Made by a program: the position numbers and the translations under genes | In this document: piece after piece, positions 11,377 through 24,812 of the stretch | How positions within the stretch are numbered: the stretch's first letter is position 1 | Layout of the letters: each line of letters opens with the position of its first letter | NCBI RefSeq assembly: GCF_004379255.2 | Contig: NC_056041.1 | Coordinates: 17,639,559-17,703,558 of the forward strand | Length of the DNA: 64,000 nt | Source: Salvia splendens | Taxonomy: Eukaryota > Streptophyta > Magnoliopsida > Lamiales > Lamiaceae | Direction: 5' to 3' | Notes under the pieces: generated by a model | Database searches by the model: none | Told to the model about the DNA's origin: nothing | What the model saw: the letters and a program-made list of their open reading frames with translations, nothing else

Positions 11377-11908
11377 CTATAAAACGGTGATCAAATATTC
11401 TAAAACATGGGAAGCAGATAAATTCACAACTAACAACAAATTACAATAACAGCTATCTATTGTCAATACACATAGACCAACAGATAATAAAAGAAAAATA
11501 CATACTTCAAACGAAACGAACAAACCAAAAAGTAAATCATCATACATTTGCAAAAAGGAAACTTTGGACACCACATTTTGTTCCACGAACTTAATCTCGA
11601 AATAAGTGTGTTTTTCAAACTCTTTATGTAGATTCATATTTTGAAAGATAATTTTGTTCTTAAACTGCTGGATAGACCACCCTATCCAACAGGAGAGGGA
11701 GTTCCATGACTTTTTATCCACTTGAAAAACATGTGTGCATCCAATTGGGAAAGCATAAGACTAGGCCATTATGCAAGCAAAATGATAAAGTCCAACAATG
11801 GTAGAAGAAGCAAACACTACTAGAACACCTCCACTTAGAAATGATATGATCAATAGCCTTTGACAATTTATCCTTAACATGTTGAGTCTTCCTAAAAGAA
11901 TAAACCAC
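11377..11908 (-). pseudogene. Possible LINE reverse-transcriptase tail, degenerate
   Basis: Two adjoining minus-strand frames (11714-11908 and 11377-11721) read through a region with SVCFFYHCWTLSF, then KKSWNSLSCWIGWSIQQF and FKNKIIFQN. Spaced Cys/His followed by a Trp-rich W..W...N.IIF pattern recalls the zinc-binding tail of plant LINE reverse transcriptases. The match is by eye, no catalytic domain is present, and the C-terminal half is hydrophobic and unconvincing. It may be chance. Confidence 0.3.
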
Positions 11909-11943
11909 AAAATATATTTAGTTCTTTTCCCCGTTATATAGTA

Positions 11944-12180
11944 TTCCCTCCGTCCCGCTTTAGCAGTCCCAGTCACTTTTGAGCACTAGTTTTGTAAAAA
12001 ATGATAATAAATAGTTAAAGTGGAGAAATGATAAAGTAAGTTAAAGAATAGTGTAGAGAATAGTCTTATGTACATTATTCTCTAACTTACTTTACCATTT
12101 CTTCACTTTAACTATTTATTATCATTTTTACAAAACGAGTGCTCAAAAGTAACTGGGACTGCTAAAGCGGGACGTGGGAG
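11944..12180. mobile_element. Stowaway-type MITE, near-perfect palindrome
   Basis: The left end TTCCCTCCGTCCCGCTTTAG is repeated inverted at the right (CTAAAGCGGGACGTGGGAG). TA lies on both sides. The two halves are complementary over most of their length (ATAAATAGTTAAAGTGGAGAAATG against its inverse), so the transcript would fold into one long hairpin. No coding capacity. Confidence 0.9.
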
Positions 12181-15100
12181 TATGAGTTACCTATACATAA
12201 AGAAATTAGAAACCAAAAAAAAAGCACTAATTGAATGCAAGCCCAAACTCATTCATCACTTTCCCTCTCACTTAGTAACGTACGATCCACGGCTAAGCAG
12301 ATGCGTTAAAATTTGTAAAAGTGTTTAATTCCTTGTATTAATTGACATGTTTCATCGTTTTCTTTAGTAATTTTCCAGATAGAACACAATCACACATTCA
12401 CACTATGAGTATGATTTATTCCTTGTCAACTATTTCACATAAATTTTAGTTAGATAGTACTAGCATTTATGGCTTCAACTGAAAATCGTGAAGCACATAT
12501 ATTCCTTCTACTATACTGCTATATGCACATATATTTAATAATCAATAGATATCAAATGGTCCTGAACTTTTCTTATGTGGATCTCAATTACTCAATTGAA
12601 ATTCACATAAAAATGCACGATTAATGCCAAATTCAAAACTTAATACCTAACGTCACTTTATATTTTATTTATCTAGTATCTATATAACTGTGAATTTCTA
12701 AATATGATTTTCATGCATGATTTTTAGCAATAAAATAAACATTAAATTGAACTTATATACCGATTCATCTCCAAATAATCACAATATATTTATATTTATA
12801 AACGCATAAGTTACACACTTTTCATAAATTCCAAAACACTTATTTTATATCATCTTACGTTTTCAATATCCTATGGTTTAGGCAATGACTTAGAATTTAT
12901 ACCCTGAAATCGGGAGCGTGTTATATTATATATAATCCTATAATATTGAATTCTAGTGGGTAGGAAATATTGGGCCATGTCAATTTCTACCAACTAGATT
13001 TATTCAAATCCTAAAATGTTCACGAGAATTAATGTAACCTACCAAGTACCAAGTCTTGGTCTTAATTAGCTTTTTTCCTCAAAAGTCAGACATTAACTAC
13101 CTAGCAAAAGAACACTAAATTCACTAACAATTCTACATGTCTTAGTACATGCATCATGCATGTGATTTTTTTATGAATAATTGTTTATTATATAATTTGC
13201 AATTATTATATACTATGAGCAATGTTTCCCTAAATGCATACCGAATGAGTTTCTGTTTTTATTTTCATGACAATTAAAATTCACAAAAACTTATGATTTG
13301 CTCCAAATTTATATTTTGATTAGTGGGGCATTTAAGAAACATTTTCCCAGTCCCAAGTCTCAAGTCTTCGACTAAATGAATTTTGAGGTTATGTTTTGTT
13401 AGCCTGTCTACAATCACGTATTTAAAAGATAGTGAAGCTCAGCTCATAACCACATCATAATTTTTTGACACTTCTTGTTTAAATGGAAAATTCCTTAGAA
13501 TGTGTGTATTACATAAAATATTATGATGTGAGCCACATATATATATTTATAAATTGCATACATACAAGGGAAAACTGAGACACCAATCTCTAACGGCAGT
13601 GTGTACGATTCCATTATTTTAGTGCATGAATTCTAATTAAAAAATACGATTGAAAATCCTGAAAATTTGGCTCATCGAACCTATAATTAAGTTGCTTTAA
13701 TTTTTGACACTTGTACAATTAATTACTTTAAAGTCGCTGTGATGGACTATACTGTACATAGAGTTAAACCACATAATCAATTTAACTATCAACTAATTCC
13801 TACCCTTAGGCGTGATATTTTAGTTCAGCACAATCTAAGCAAAAAGGGCTACTATTTAAATTTCTCTCAAGCTTTAGTACTAAGGTTAAATTTATTTGAA
13901 AATCTAATGCGAAGTTAACTTTTGTATTTACAAGTACTATGTTATTAGAAATGCTTGAACCTAGCAGAAGTTTAAGATAATGCAACTATTTAATTGGTTT
14001 ACCTTCATTTTAATCAAATCAAGTTAAAGGGATATACAATTTATCTCACGTTTAGCAGTAAATAGTTAGGTTCATACATAGTCTCAAATATAACCAAATT
14101 ATTATTGAAACTAATTAATTTAAGTAACCAAAATATTGCAACTTAGTTGCATTCCTAACTTTCTAGAGATTATTATTGCAATAAAAAAAACTTTATACAT
14201 TAACAACTATGGTTTAAAAAACTAATAAAAATCCATATCTACTTTATACAAATTGAATCAAAACACAAACAGCTTCGTGAAAGAATTTATGAAATCATGA
14301 ATCATGAATTTCTTCCCAAGAGCATAAACGGGCCGTATGATAGTGCCAAAATATAATAGTACAACCCATTAGCCAAATTAAATGGCCCATTTATTAATCA
14401 TATGGGCCTTTGGGCCTATGATGTAATATGCATTCCAGAATTTTGGGGTGGAGTTTATTCAACTTTGGAAATTGGGGTGATTATCATTTATCAGCAACGG
14501 TTCTTGCTATTATATTTAATTATTTATATATGTCGTGTTTTCTTATGATGAGGAGAAAATTGCTACTCAATTTTTATACTACTTCATAGCAAATTATTTT
14601 TTAACCAACGAGATTGCCCTCTATGTTTAAATTTTCTCTAGTATGGCCCAAAAGGAAGAGTTCATGTATTTCGATGTATTTAATTTAATTAATTTTTAAA
14701 GCTACAATAATAATATAAACACAATACTTATTACAGAAAATTAACTTATTTAACTAATTTATTCTCTTCACTAAAAAATCATAATGACTTTCTTTTTATC
14801 AGTTGTATTGACAATAACTATTTTTGGAATTCAAATTATCTATTTTTAATATAGAATTCAAATTGTGGTATTGAGAGAAATTAGGACTGTAATTCAATTC
14901 CAAATCCAAATATTTTATGATACCAAACTTCACATTTTTAATTGACAATTCCAATTCTATGGCCCTAATTGTCTATGATACATGAGTAATTCATCATATC
15001 ACGATGGAATAATTAATTCGAAACTGAAAGATCATAAATTCGGATTTTACTAATATTTGTAGATCAGAATACTATGTGCTCTTATATTTATCTCAAACCT

Positions 15101-17286
15101 AACCTGCATTTGAAACACAAATACAATTGTTCCAACTACCACAGTAAATCAATCAACAACTTAAGTTTATATAGCAAAAGAAACTTTAGCAGTATATATT
15201 CATGAACAATAAAATGGTAGGCAAGCTAGGAAAATAATTGGACATAGATTTGAATTATAATGTGATTATCATTGTATGATTGGTTGCAGAGAAAAAGCAA
15301 TATTAATAAGCTAGTAGGAGTTGGAGGAATTTCGCTTTCAACAGGTTGTTGCGTTGTTGAAGAAGTAGACAAAGGATTAAAATGGGCAGCTTTAAGCATA
15401 ACTTTTTTGTACAAATTAATAATTGTGGGCAACTCATACCCTAATACAGATTGGCATCTCTACTAAAGTTTGTGGTCCCTTTTTAACTTTTATTTTGCAT
15501 TTTCAATTTGTTGATAATATTGTTTGTCACATATTATTATAGTAATGCATTGATAAGTGACACCTAAAAAAGAAAAAAAGGAGAGTAATAATTAAGCTAA
15601 ACAACAAACGATATGCTGTATTTCTCCAATTTTATAATGATTATATATATCTTTATTAACTTATCATTGCCACTTCTTTCTTTTTTTTTATTTCGTGTTC
15701 TATAGTAGTATATTTGAAGGATAATTTGTAATATCACTATGTCTTTAATTTGTTCTTCTCCAGAGGGTCCATTTTCATCATAAATGTAACCAAAATATGG
15801 AGACCACTATGGGTCTGATTAACCCAATAATTAGTTTTATAAGTATATGAAAACAAAAATTACGTGTATTCGTTGTAGATTGAATAAAATAAGGAATTAA
15901 AGTGAATAAAAAACTAAAATTAAAATTCATAAATCTAACATCGGTATAAATGATATTCCCTCCATCTATCTCAAGTTTTGGAACACAACTTTTATGTTTA
16001 TAAATTTAAAATGAGGCCCACTTATTGGAAAGTGTTCTTAAATTTAAATAATGTAGTTTAAGAAATGGTGTTTGTTGCTGGATTTTCAATTTTCGAGTTC
16101 AAAATTTCGATAACTCAAATTATTATTCAATATTATTATTCAATTAGGTGATTTGCTCGTGAACACGCATAATAATTTTTTAATTCTTTTATAATAATAA
16201 GAAAATTTATTGGTGGGGGCCGAAGCCCCTAATCCTATTCACCTTTGATTTACGTTTTTCTTCATGAACTACAATACAGATCCTCAGACGTTGGAGCTCT
16301 TTTCGTTTTCATGTTTCACTATATATAAATAGTGCCTTTAGCTTTCTCTCTAGCCAAATGACATTCCCAAAATAGAAATAAAATAGAACACTATGCTTTT
16401 AATCATTGAATAGATGATAAATTGATAAAGTGTTTTTTTTCAATGAGTGTTAAAATGCTCAACATTAGAAACTGAGCCTTCATACGTTGTACATTCTCTG
16501 TATACAGATTTGTTGTAATCTTTATTTTGTGTAAAACTTTTTATGGTTGCAAGTGATCAGTGGTGAGGTTTAATTCCTTCAAAAATGTTCGTAGTAAAAG
16601 TGACAACAGTCATGTAAACCTCGTGGGTGTGATCCTTAATTATAACATCCTCATATTTCTTTTAGAAAGCTATCATGATATACATCCATCCTAAAATAAA
16701 TTAGTAGTAGGAGTGACCTAAAATATAGTACTAATATAATAATTTCAGTTCTTTCATTACACTGATACGAAATATTGTTATAGTTATTTTTATTTATTTT
16801 TGCCAACACATGGAACGTTACATTTATCTTAATTATGAATTTTATATTGAGCATGCATGTATTGATCAACTGATATTTATCTTTATTTAATGTGAATATC
16901 ATATTAATGTATCAATTATTTGTTTATTCATTTGTTTTTTCAGACTTATTTATTCATTATTTTAGTGTTAATGTAACAATTATGCAACAAATGCTTCGTC
17001 AAAGCAGCTCCGGCGGGCGGGCGCCGCAGTTAATTAATTAGGGCATTCTATCAGTCTATGTATATTTATGAGCGGCACTTAATATACTTAATTAAAACTT
17101 TTATTTCATTGGACATTAAACAATTAATTCTTTTTTATGTCAATAGCGAAATACAAGATGCACCAGCTACCAATTACCACACAAACATGTAGAACGAATA
17201 TATATACTCAATAAATGGTGTACAAATCATGCTCAAATATTTGGGATTGGACCCAAGACCATAATATTGCAATTATATTATGGTGA
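12181..17286. other. Long AT-rich intergenic spacer
   Basis: About 5.1 kb in which I can support no gene. Short frames (for example 15226-15432 minus, 16651-16902 minus) lack recognisable motifs. A TATATAAATAG followed by a CT-rich stretch near 16320-16360 looks like a core promoter on the plus strand, but no product follows. A single MITE-like end (TCCCTCCATCTATCTCAAG) lies near 15958 without a clear partner. A short GC-rich patch (CTCCGGCGGGCGGGCGCC) lies near 17010. Confidence 0.5.
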
Positions 17287-19196
17287 GAGCATCAGCAGTG
17301 GGGCGGAATTCCCGGCGAAATTCCCCGCGGAATTTCAAAAACACCTCCTGCCACGTCATACGGACTTCCCACTGCATTGTCACGTCATAAGGACTTCCCA
17401 CTGCACAGTGGCGGACATCCCAAAGACTTCCAGAAGGACTTCCCACAATTAAAAAAACCACAAATTCACAAATTAAACAATTTTCGGAATTAAACAATTT
17501 ACGGAATTAAAATTTCGATACAAAAGGGGGAAAATTCCCTTAAATAAAAAAAAGAAAAGTACATTTCACCAAATTAAAAAAAAAACATTTCAATAATTAA
17601 AACTACATCAACGACGACCCCTCCACTGCCATACTTCTTCAATAATATCGTTCTGGAGCCGAACATGGGCTTGTCGTTGGCGCATGTCGGCAAATGCACG
17701 GACTCAATCGAGATCATCATGGGGTATCCCTATGCGTACATTGCTAGTGGCCACGCCGTGGCTTGGACCCGCAGCACCAGCATCATCATTGGTCCAATCA
17801 GTCAGTGTTGGACCTTCATCTTCGACAATCATGTTGTGCATGATAATACATGCGTACATGATGTCGGCGATGCTGTCAACATACCACAGCCGTGTTGGAC
17901 CCTCCACATCTTTGTGTGCTGCCTCCTGGCGACCCGCAAAATATATCTTCTTTTCATCTCCTGGGCATCTGATTGTCTTCACAAAGACTGGCCACATAGG
18001 GTATATCCCATCCGCCAAATAATAGCCCATATTGTGTAGGTTGCCGTTGGCGACGAATTTAACGGTCGGACCAACGCTCATGCACTGCTCGTTGAAAAGG
18101 GGCGACGACTGGAGGACGTTGATGTCGTTGTTAGACCAGGCTACTCCAAAATATGCATGTCAAATCCACAGCCGGTAGTCAGCTACCGCTTTAAGGATCA
18201 TCGTGGGATTCTTGGCCTTGAAACCAGTAGTGTACATCCCTTTCCAGGCAGCGGGGCAGTTCTTCCATTCCCAGTGCATACAATCTATGCTGCCTAACAT
18301 CCCTGGAAACCCGTGCTGATTCCCTTGCATATCCAGCAGAGCCTAACAATCTTCGGGGGTAGGCCTCCGAAGATACATATCCCTGAATATCTCCCTAATG
18401 CCCTGACAAAAATACTTCAGGCAATTGCGGGCAGTCGTCTCGCCGATGTGGATGTACTCATCGAACATGTCGGTCGCGCCTTCGTATGCCAGCTGCTTGA
18501 TTGCGACAATGCACTTTTGAATCGGCGTGTGGCCGGGTTTACCAGCCGCATCCTCCCACACCCTGAAATACCCGTATCGACGCTCCAAAGCGCCCACGAT
18601 ACATAAAAAGAGCGGACGCTGCATCCTAAATCGTCGCCGGAACAGGTTCTCCCCAAACCGTGGCTCCGACGCAAAGTAATCCTCATACAACCGAGCGTAG
18701 GCAGCGAGGTGGTCCTAGGGTATTATAGTTCGACGATGGATGGGTCGAGGTACCGCCGGCGCCAAGGCCGCTAGTTCCCCCCTCTCCGCTGATTCCCGCA
18801 CACGTGCATGAATCAGGCGCATCATGTGTTCATAATGCCCACCACTACCACTACCACTACCACTATCAGCCATTCCGGATATATAAAAGAAATGTAGAGA
18901 GAGAAACTTGTTAAAACAAGTGGTGCGAATGAAATGCAGTTCAACGAGCCGTATATATAGAAATTTAAAAAAAAAATTAATGCAATAAACGGGAATTCCG
19001 CGCAGGCGTCCGTGGGAGTCAACGCAATGGCGGACGTCCGCACGCCCGCGACGGAATTCCGCGTAACACCGCGGAACTGCGGTGTCCTCGACGGAATTCC
19101 GTATCCGTGCATACCATGCACAATGACGGACGTCCGCCGCGAAATTTTGGCACGCTGGTCGGAATTCCGCCGGGACGGACGCCATTGCTGATGCTG
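17287..19196 (-). mobile_element. PIF/Harbinger element (copy 2), transposase only
   Basis: The ends GAGCATCAGCAGTGG and, inverted, CCATTGCTGATGCTG are flanked by TGA on the left and TAA on the right, a one-base-diverged 3-bp target site. Length is 1,910 bp, matching copy 1 once its LTR is removed. The interior is a decayed minus-strand transposase. There is no ORF1. Subterminal GGAATTCCGC words resemble those of copy 1. Confidence 0.92.
17608..18873 (-). pseudogene. Harbinger transposase (copy 2), broken
   Basis: From the minus-strand ATG at 18873 (MADSGSGSG) to TGA at 17608 the frame can be followed at full length. It meets in-frame stops: TAG near 18716 (after RPIHRRTIIP), TAA near 18344 (after PTPEDC, where copy 1 has Gln), TGA near 18157 (shared with copy 1, where the 32-kb copy has Trp) and TGA at 17704 (Arg in copy 1). 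There is also an in-frame deletion of 14 codons after KDVE near 17910, removing the segment RAFGVLQ onward. The catalytic Asp-Asp-Glu positions themselves are still readable ([21 protein letters not shown]). It is a HARBI1-like DDE_4 family member and not functional. Confidence 0.92.
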
Positions 19197-19199
19197 TAA

Positions 19200-20370
19200 G
19201 TACAATTGATTAACTTTTAGGTTAAAATGAGTTTATGTATAGTATTTCTAGCCTTATAGACATATATTCATATTTTATTGTATTTATACATAAATTTTCA
19301 TTTAAAACCGAAATTCGATGAGATATTTTATGTTTCAAATCTAATTTCTCTCCTCATGCACGTGTGGACAATTCAAAATTATTCATAAAGATATCGAATA
19401 TATTCAAGTATCTAGCTCCCAATCGACAAATATAATTAGCAAAGATAACATATGTTACTCACATGAATGTATATATATTAATATATTAATGTGTATGACA
19501 AGAAAAATACCACAAATATTGGGGTCCATAAACTGCCCCCATACCTTTTAAACCAAAAATAAATTGGTGGGAGATCATATCATGCCCACATGCAAGCATG
19601 TGATGAGGGATGGGATAGTTTTATCATTTTGCCCTTTCTATTTCCACCTTTTAAATATAATGCCGTTGCACCTTATTTTATTTTCTACATATATTCTTCT
19701 TATTATAAATATAAAGCAAATACATTTAACGAATATCAATATTAATCATTAAATAGTCTCTATATACAAGAGGTTGGTCCAGCAATTGAGCACGACATGT
19801 GATATGTAGGATCAATTACAGCTATTCATATCCTAATTACGCCAATTTCACTCAACCAATGAGATTTAACATTTTTTGCTCAAGAATTTGGTCCCCACTA
19901 GGATGCTACTTCTTAAATAGTATCAAATGTCGGGGATGCTAACAATGCAGTGTATCTATGATTTTTGATGAGTGAGTACGATAAATAATTACATAAAAAT
20001 TATGAGAGGGTGCCAGTGGAATATATAGTCGGTGTCGTGTCACCTTCAAGTGGCTGTTAACAGACCGTTGTTCATTCTTTCGTCTCTCATTGTTTGTCTA
20101 TGTTGATGGTGTAAAGATATGATTGGACACAGTGTATATTCTATTAATTAATCAAAATTGTACCATCCATATCTTATGACATTAGTGACTGATTAATTTG
20201 CATTATGTGGATGTAAATGTGGAAAATTGATGTATAGTTGTTACAAGTAGTTATGATGATGAGGTAAGTAGTGTAGTGTTGATGCATATATATACCCCAC
20301 AAGCACTCACAATAACAGCAGACTACATGTGGGGAAAATTGGGCTTGTTTGTGAGTGAACCCTACTTTGC
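19200..20370. other. Spacer and upstream region of the first MIR396 gene
   Basis: AT-rich; no coding frame I can support. The last few hundred bases before 20377 are the presumed promoter of the plus-strand MIR396 gene. Confidence 0.5.
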
Positions 20371-20376
20371 TTCCTC

Positions 20377-20382
20377 TATAAA
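20377..20382 (+). promoter_or_regulatory. TATA box of MIR396 (plus)
   Basis: TATAAA lies in CCTCTATAAAGCTGC, followed after about 85 bases by a (CTCTCA)n-rich tract at 20465-20500. The position is about 185 bases before the mature miRNA, a usual distance for plant pri-miRNA promoters. Confidence 0.6.
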
Positions 20383-20556
20383 GCTGCTTTCTCACACACA
20401 CACACCTTGTGTTGTAGTGGTCCTTCCTTCTCACTATGTATGGGCATGCCATTTTCATTTTCTTCCCTCTCTCTCACTCTCACTCTCACTCTCTTCCTCC
20501 ATTTCTATTAATTTCTAGCTAGTTGAAGTCTTGAAGAAGCATTACAAAGCCCACTT

Positions 20557-20647
20557 CATGCTTTTCCACAGCTTTCTTGAACTACAAATTGCTTCATTTC
20601 TCTCAAGAATTGGGGTTTTAAGTTCAAGAAAGTTGTGGGAAAACATG
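20557..20647 (+). ncRNA. MIR396: MIR396 precursor (plus strand)
   Basis: The mature miRNA on the 5' arm is at 20564-20584 (TTCCACAGCTTTCTTGAAC plus a final TA). The star on the 3' arm is at 20622-20642 (GTTCAAGAAAGTTGTGGGAA). They pair along their length with one bulged base, the known hallmark of miR396. The stem extends outward through CATGCTTTTCC against GGAAAACATG and the loop is 37 nt. miR396 represses GRF transcription factors (and some bHLH genes), limiting cell proliferation. The last base is A, where Arabidopsis miR396a and b have G and U. A putative intron (GTATAT at 20715, AG at 21091) lies downstream, so the primary transcript may be spliced. Confidence 0.95.
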
Positions 20648-20714
20648 GTGATTTTGGGCTAAATTCTCTCTCCACCGCTGCCGCCGCCGCCTCAATTCCA
20701 CATTCTTTTCAGAG

Positions 20715-21091
20715 GTATATACACTTTTGATATAGTGAATGAATTGTATACTACAATTCTATATATGATATACCTATTCAATTTGAAACATCTAGATTTG
20801 TAAGTTTTTTTTATAGTATGTGTTACATAAATTAGTGATGATGGGTGAAAACTGGAGTTTAATTGTGGCAGAGAAGATTCCCTGCAGCTCTTTGTTTCCT
20901 CTTTGTCATCAATAATTGATATATACTTGATCTTGTTTGCTCTTTTGTTTTTTGGCCCCCTCTCCCATTTCATACATTTCTGTGGAAATAATTAAAAGGC
21001 CTCATTTTGTCATCCATCATTTTATCTTACAGTGAAAAACTCACTTAACATTACACACTGAAACTCATGTAAATTTGTTTTCTATATGCAG
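20715..21091 (+). other. Putative intron of the pri-miR396 transcript
   Basis: Donor CAGAG/GTATATAC and acceptor CTATATGCAG/AGG are appropriately spaced and the interval is T-rich. This is an inference; no transcript was available. Confidence 0.35.
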
Positions 21092-22610
21092 AGGAGACGT
21101 TAATGCTCCCTTGCATTCTCAACTGTCACTGCAACTGCACAATTATGACTCTTTTATACTCTCAATCTACCTCTTCTATGTATATATACTTGCTTCACAA
21201 AATTTCACAAAATTCAATGAATAAAGTTATGATTACTTCTCAATCAATATTCAACTATTTAATTGATTCATAAGTATTTAGATAGCTCTTTAATAATATT
21301 TTGAGATGAGTTTAGAAAATCAAGATTAATATCTATTGGGTACCAAAAATTGAAGGAGGTGTATTTTTTCATGCAAATGAGACAGTTGCTTAGTTGAAAA
21401 TGAGTGACTTAGTTTGAGAAGATCAGACAAATAGGTATGGCTTTTATTTTGCAAAGGTCAGAAAATAGTACTAATAATAGTTGTGTTGCAGAACACTATC
21501 GCCTCTTTTTGTTCGAATTTTCCCTCTTATTTTTGAAGGGATTAATAATTTGTTGGACCACTTGATATTCAGTTATTACTTTATTTAAAAATATTTATTG
21601 GGCTAGAAATATGGAGTGTAAAATGCTTCTTCTTGTTTCAATAACCTGCTAATTTCAAGCTAGCAGCAATTATTTTTCTTCTTCTGGTTTGATCGTGGAC
21701 CAAGTTTCGGCGGCGTGGTAAGAACACAAGGGGGTGCTAGGTGGAGCTTCAGCACCCCCGGCCAATTTTACACAATTTAAAAACTTTGTTTTTATAATGT
21801 AGGCAGTAACTCAATTTTAGCACCCCTCGCATATTTGTATGTATAAATATGGGCACAAAATTATGATAAAAGCTCATATTTTGGTGATATTTATCTCTTC
21901 TACATACTGTTTTAAGTTGTTGAATCAATGTATTGGATTTTCAAAAAAGTTATATATTAGTATTTTTGGAGATAATAGCAAGTATATTATGTGGAGTGGA
22001 ACACTTATTTTTGCCAAATTTATCCAAACGAGATTTCAAGCATTATATCTATTGGCTTAAATTACACGAGCACGAATTGGCCAATAGATTTAACTTTTAA
22101 TTTTATTTTATGTTTTTATGTTTCTCTGCTTTCCCAAAAGGGTCTGGATTGACTATTTACCACAAACCAAACTAAAGTGACAAGAAAACAAGGTCAACTG
22201 CATTTACTTTTACATTTCGTTTTGATTGAAATGTAACACAAAATTTAAACTGGATTTGGATTTAATTCTTGATAGCGCACATAGATTTGGCTTTCATACC
22301 TCTGATTAATAATCTAATTTAAAAGCTTTGCTTCTATTAAGTTGTTTGCATAAAATAGTGAATTATTGTTCTGTGAAATGTTGTATTCGTAATTATAAAT
22401 ACACAAAGGGAAAATTGTGTAGGCTCCTATAATGTTTGCTCTACGAGCTCATCTATCTCACCTATAATTACTAATTTAATATCGAGTTTACACTTGTGAG
22501 CAAGGCCCAACATAGTTGGCTCGTATTATGAATAATTAACCTTGCTTTACGTTATTGGTTTTGAATACTATAATTGGTGATATACGATATATTCTCCTAT
22601 ATTAAGTATA

Positions 22611-22641
<31 letters not shown>

Positions 22642-24560
22642 AAAGTGTGTATAGTTAATAGTTTTAAATTTAGTTTATAAATTTTGGTTAGTTGGAATTA
22701 TTTTCCATCTAACACTATAAGCTTTAGCTAGTTTTCACACACGTAATTAAATTGACAAGTGTAGTAAAAATGGGAAATTAATTTGAAATATAACGGTGAA
22801 AAACGACGTGGATAATGCCGACGGAGAGCCAATAATTCCGTCCCAATGTGTTTGGAACGATAGCATAGCACGGAGTCATTGTCACACCTACTCATCCATC
22901 CAACTCGTAATCATTCACCAAATTAAGCCTCACAAAAATTATACCCACCACAAATTTAATTATATCTACATATTATTTGGTTGTGGTGGACCATACTACA
23001 TCTACATATGTAGTATTCGAAATTTTGAAATTAACATATTGAGACAAAATATCACTACCCATAAAAGTTTTTCTTAAGAGATATATGAACTTCCTACGAA
23101 ATTATTACTACTAGTGAAAAAAATAAAGAATCACGTACACTTGAAATTGATGATCAACAAATTAAGGGAACTAATATCTTCACAATAGAAGATATAGATT
23201 ATAGTAAATAATTAGTTAGCTTAAATGACAGCGAACCAATAACAAGAATTCATTATTCGAACGATCAAAATGCTGCCTCTGATTAATGCAAAAATAAATG
23301 GAAAGGCACATATTTTTAAACCCTACAAGACATCTCTCTATCCTAAGCAAAGGCACCACTCTAATGCAATGGTAAAGAAACTTATTGTTAATTAATTACT
23401 AATTCATTTCTGCACCAAGAGAAAGGGTGAAAATGTACAATAATCTAAAAAGTAAAAACATGAAAATATAATTGTACAACGATAAATCTTAACAATAAAT
23501 CATGAAATAATACAGAGCCCACAGGGGCAGCAAAGTTGGTTAGGCATAGTTGCAAGAATGAAATAACACATAAAACTAAGAAAATATTGAATACATACGA
23601 GATGAATTACTTAAAACAGAAATAATTCATGGACTCAACTCAAGTTCATTCTGAAATTTCAAACGAAAGAAGCAACTGAATTAGATATGATAAATATATT
23701 GCAAAAGCAGAAATCTCCACAAAACATAATGCTGTGAATTAAATGATGCCATAATCAAGATTTGTACAAGTAGGAACTGAAATTAATCAAGTGCAAGTCA
23801 TTTAACACAATACTATATTCCAGCCTGGCTTCAATACAAGTGAATCAAGTTGTACATTTTTATCATACGGAATAATTAAACCAAACCGATTATATATGTT
23901 TGTCATTTAATCGAAATAGTGGGCAGAAGCATTAGATCAGATCCGTAGTCATGACAGCCTCATCAAACAAACAAGATTAGGGTAAAAAATTTAGAAAAGC
24001 CTATAATTTTGATTGTCTTTCCTATGCAATTAGAACTTCTCTTTCAATTTCCCAATAAATCGAAGATTTTTGTGCACCACTTTTTTTTCTGAATGTTAAA
24101 AATGCTCGGAAATGAAGGGAAGTAGTTGAATACAAAAAAGGCTGTGCAATTGTGTGGTCCAAGAGACATATTTATATACATACTAGCCAAAAAATTATTG
24201 AGCAATTTATGGGTTTTTATTGCAATTTAGTTGATGGGATAAATTGGTTGCAGTAACTACGAAATTCAAAATCAGCATAAATTATACAGTATGTAGGTTT
24301 TCTGTAACGTTTTTAGTATACACATACATAAAAAAATACATGTAACTAAAATCATCAATTCACAATTAGTCCATTTTTATCACATAATTGAAGATCTGAA
24401 ATAACAATATTGGTTGGAACTTGGAAGAGGGCATTACCAGATCTGCTCTGCTAGACCTAAATACACATGCCTCAGAGAGAGAAAGAGGAGAGAGAGAGAG
24501 AGAGTATATATATGTATAGTATGGAGTTGAGTGAAAAGGTGCGAATTGAGAAGGAATTGT
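21092..24560. other. Spacer between the two MIR396 genes
   Basis: About 3.5 kb, AT-rich, containing the 3' parts of both converging primary transcripts but no protein gene I can support. It includes a (TTA)n microsatellite near 22611-22640. A short GC-rich fragment near 21710-21830 (GGGGGTGCTAGGTGGAG, GCACCCCCGG) looks like part of an old MITE. Confidence 0.5.
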
Positions 24561-24580
24561 TGTTAAATTTGACCATCATC

Positions 24581-24678
24581 GTATCTTCCCACAACTTTAT
24601 TGAACTACAGAGATGATTGTTGAATGATCAACTGCAAATCTAGAGGTCTGCAGTTCAAGAAAGCTGTGGAAGAATAAG
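24581..24678 (-). ncRNA. MIR396: MIR396 precursor (minus strand)
   Basis: Read on the minus strand, the mature sequence at 24671-24651 is TTCCACAGCTTTCTTGAACT plus G, identical to Arabidopsis miR396a. The star at 24605-24585 is GTTCAATAAAGTTGTGGGAA plus G, again with the single bulge. The loop is about 45 nt. This gene faces the plus-strand MIR396 about 4 kb away, so both are transcribed towards each other. The different loop and star sequences show that they are not a recent copy of one another. Confidence 0.96.
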
Positions 24679-24812
24679 AAGAGGGCCATTGCTACAAACT
24701 GCTGCAACCCTAAATAGGGTTTCTACTTTCTACTCGCCCATATATATATATGTGAGTATAAGAGTGGAGAGAGAGAGAGAGAGGTGTAGGTTAAAGTGGA
24801 GAAGAATAGCAG

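Noticed and set aside
15226..15466. Overlapping small frames on both strands, one with a Pro/Thr-rich PPTPTS segment
   Set aside because: Considered as a secreted small peptide, but there is no signal peptide and no known peptide-hormone motif.
16310..16365. TATATAAATAG plus CT-rich stretch suggesting a plus-strand promoter
   Set aside because: No open frame or RNA hairpin follows that I could recognise; mentioned only in the spacer entry.
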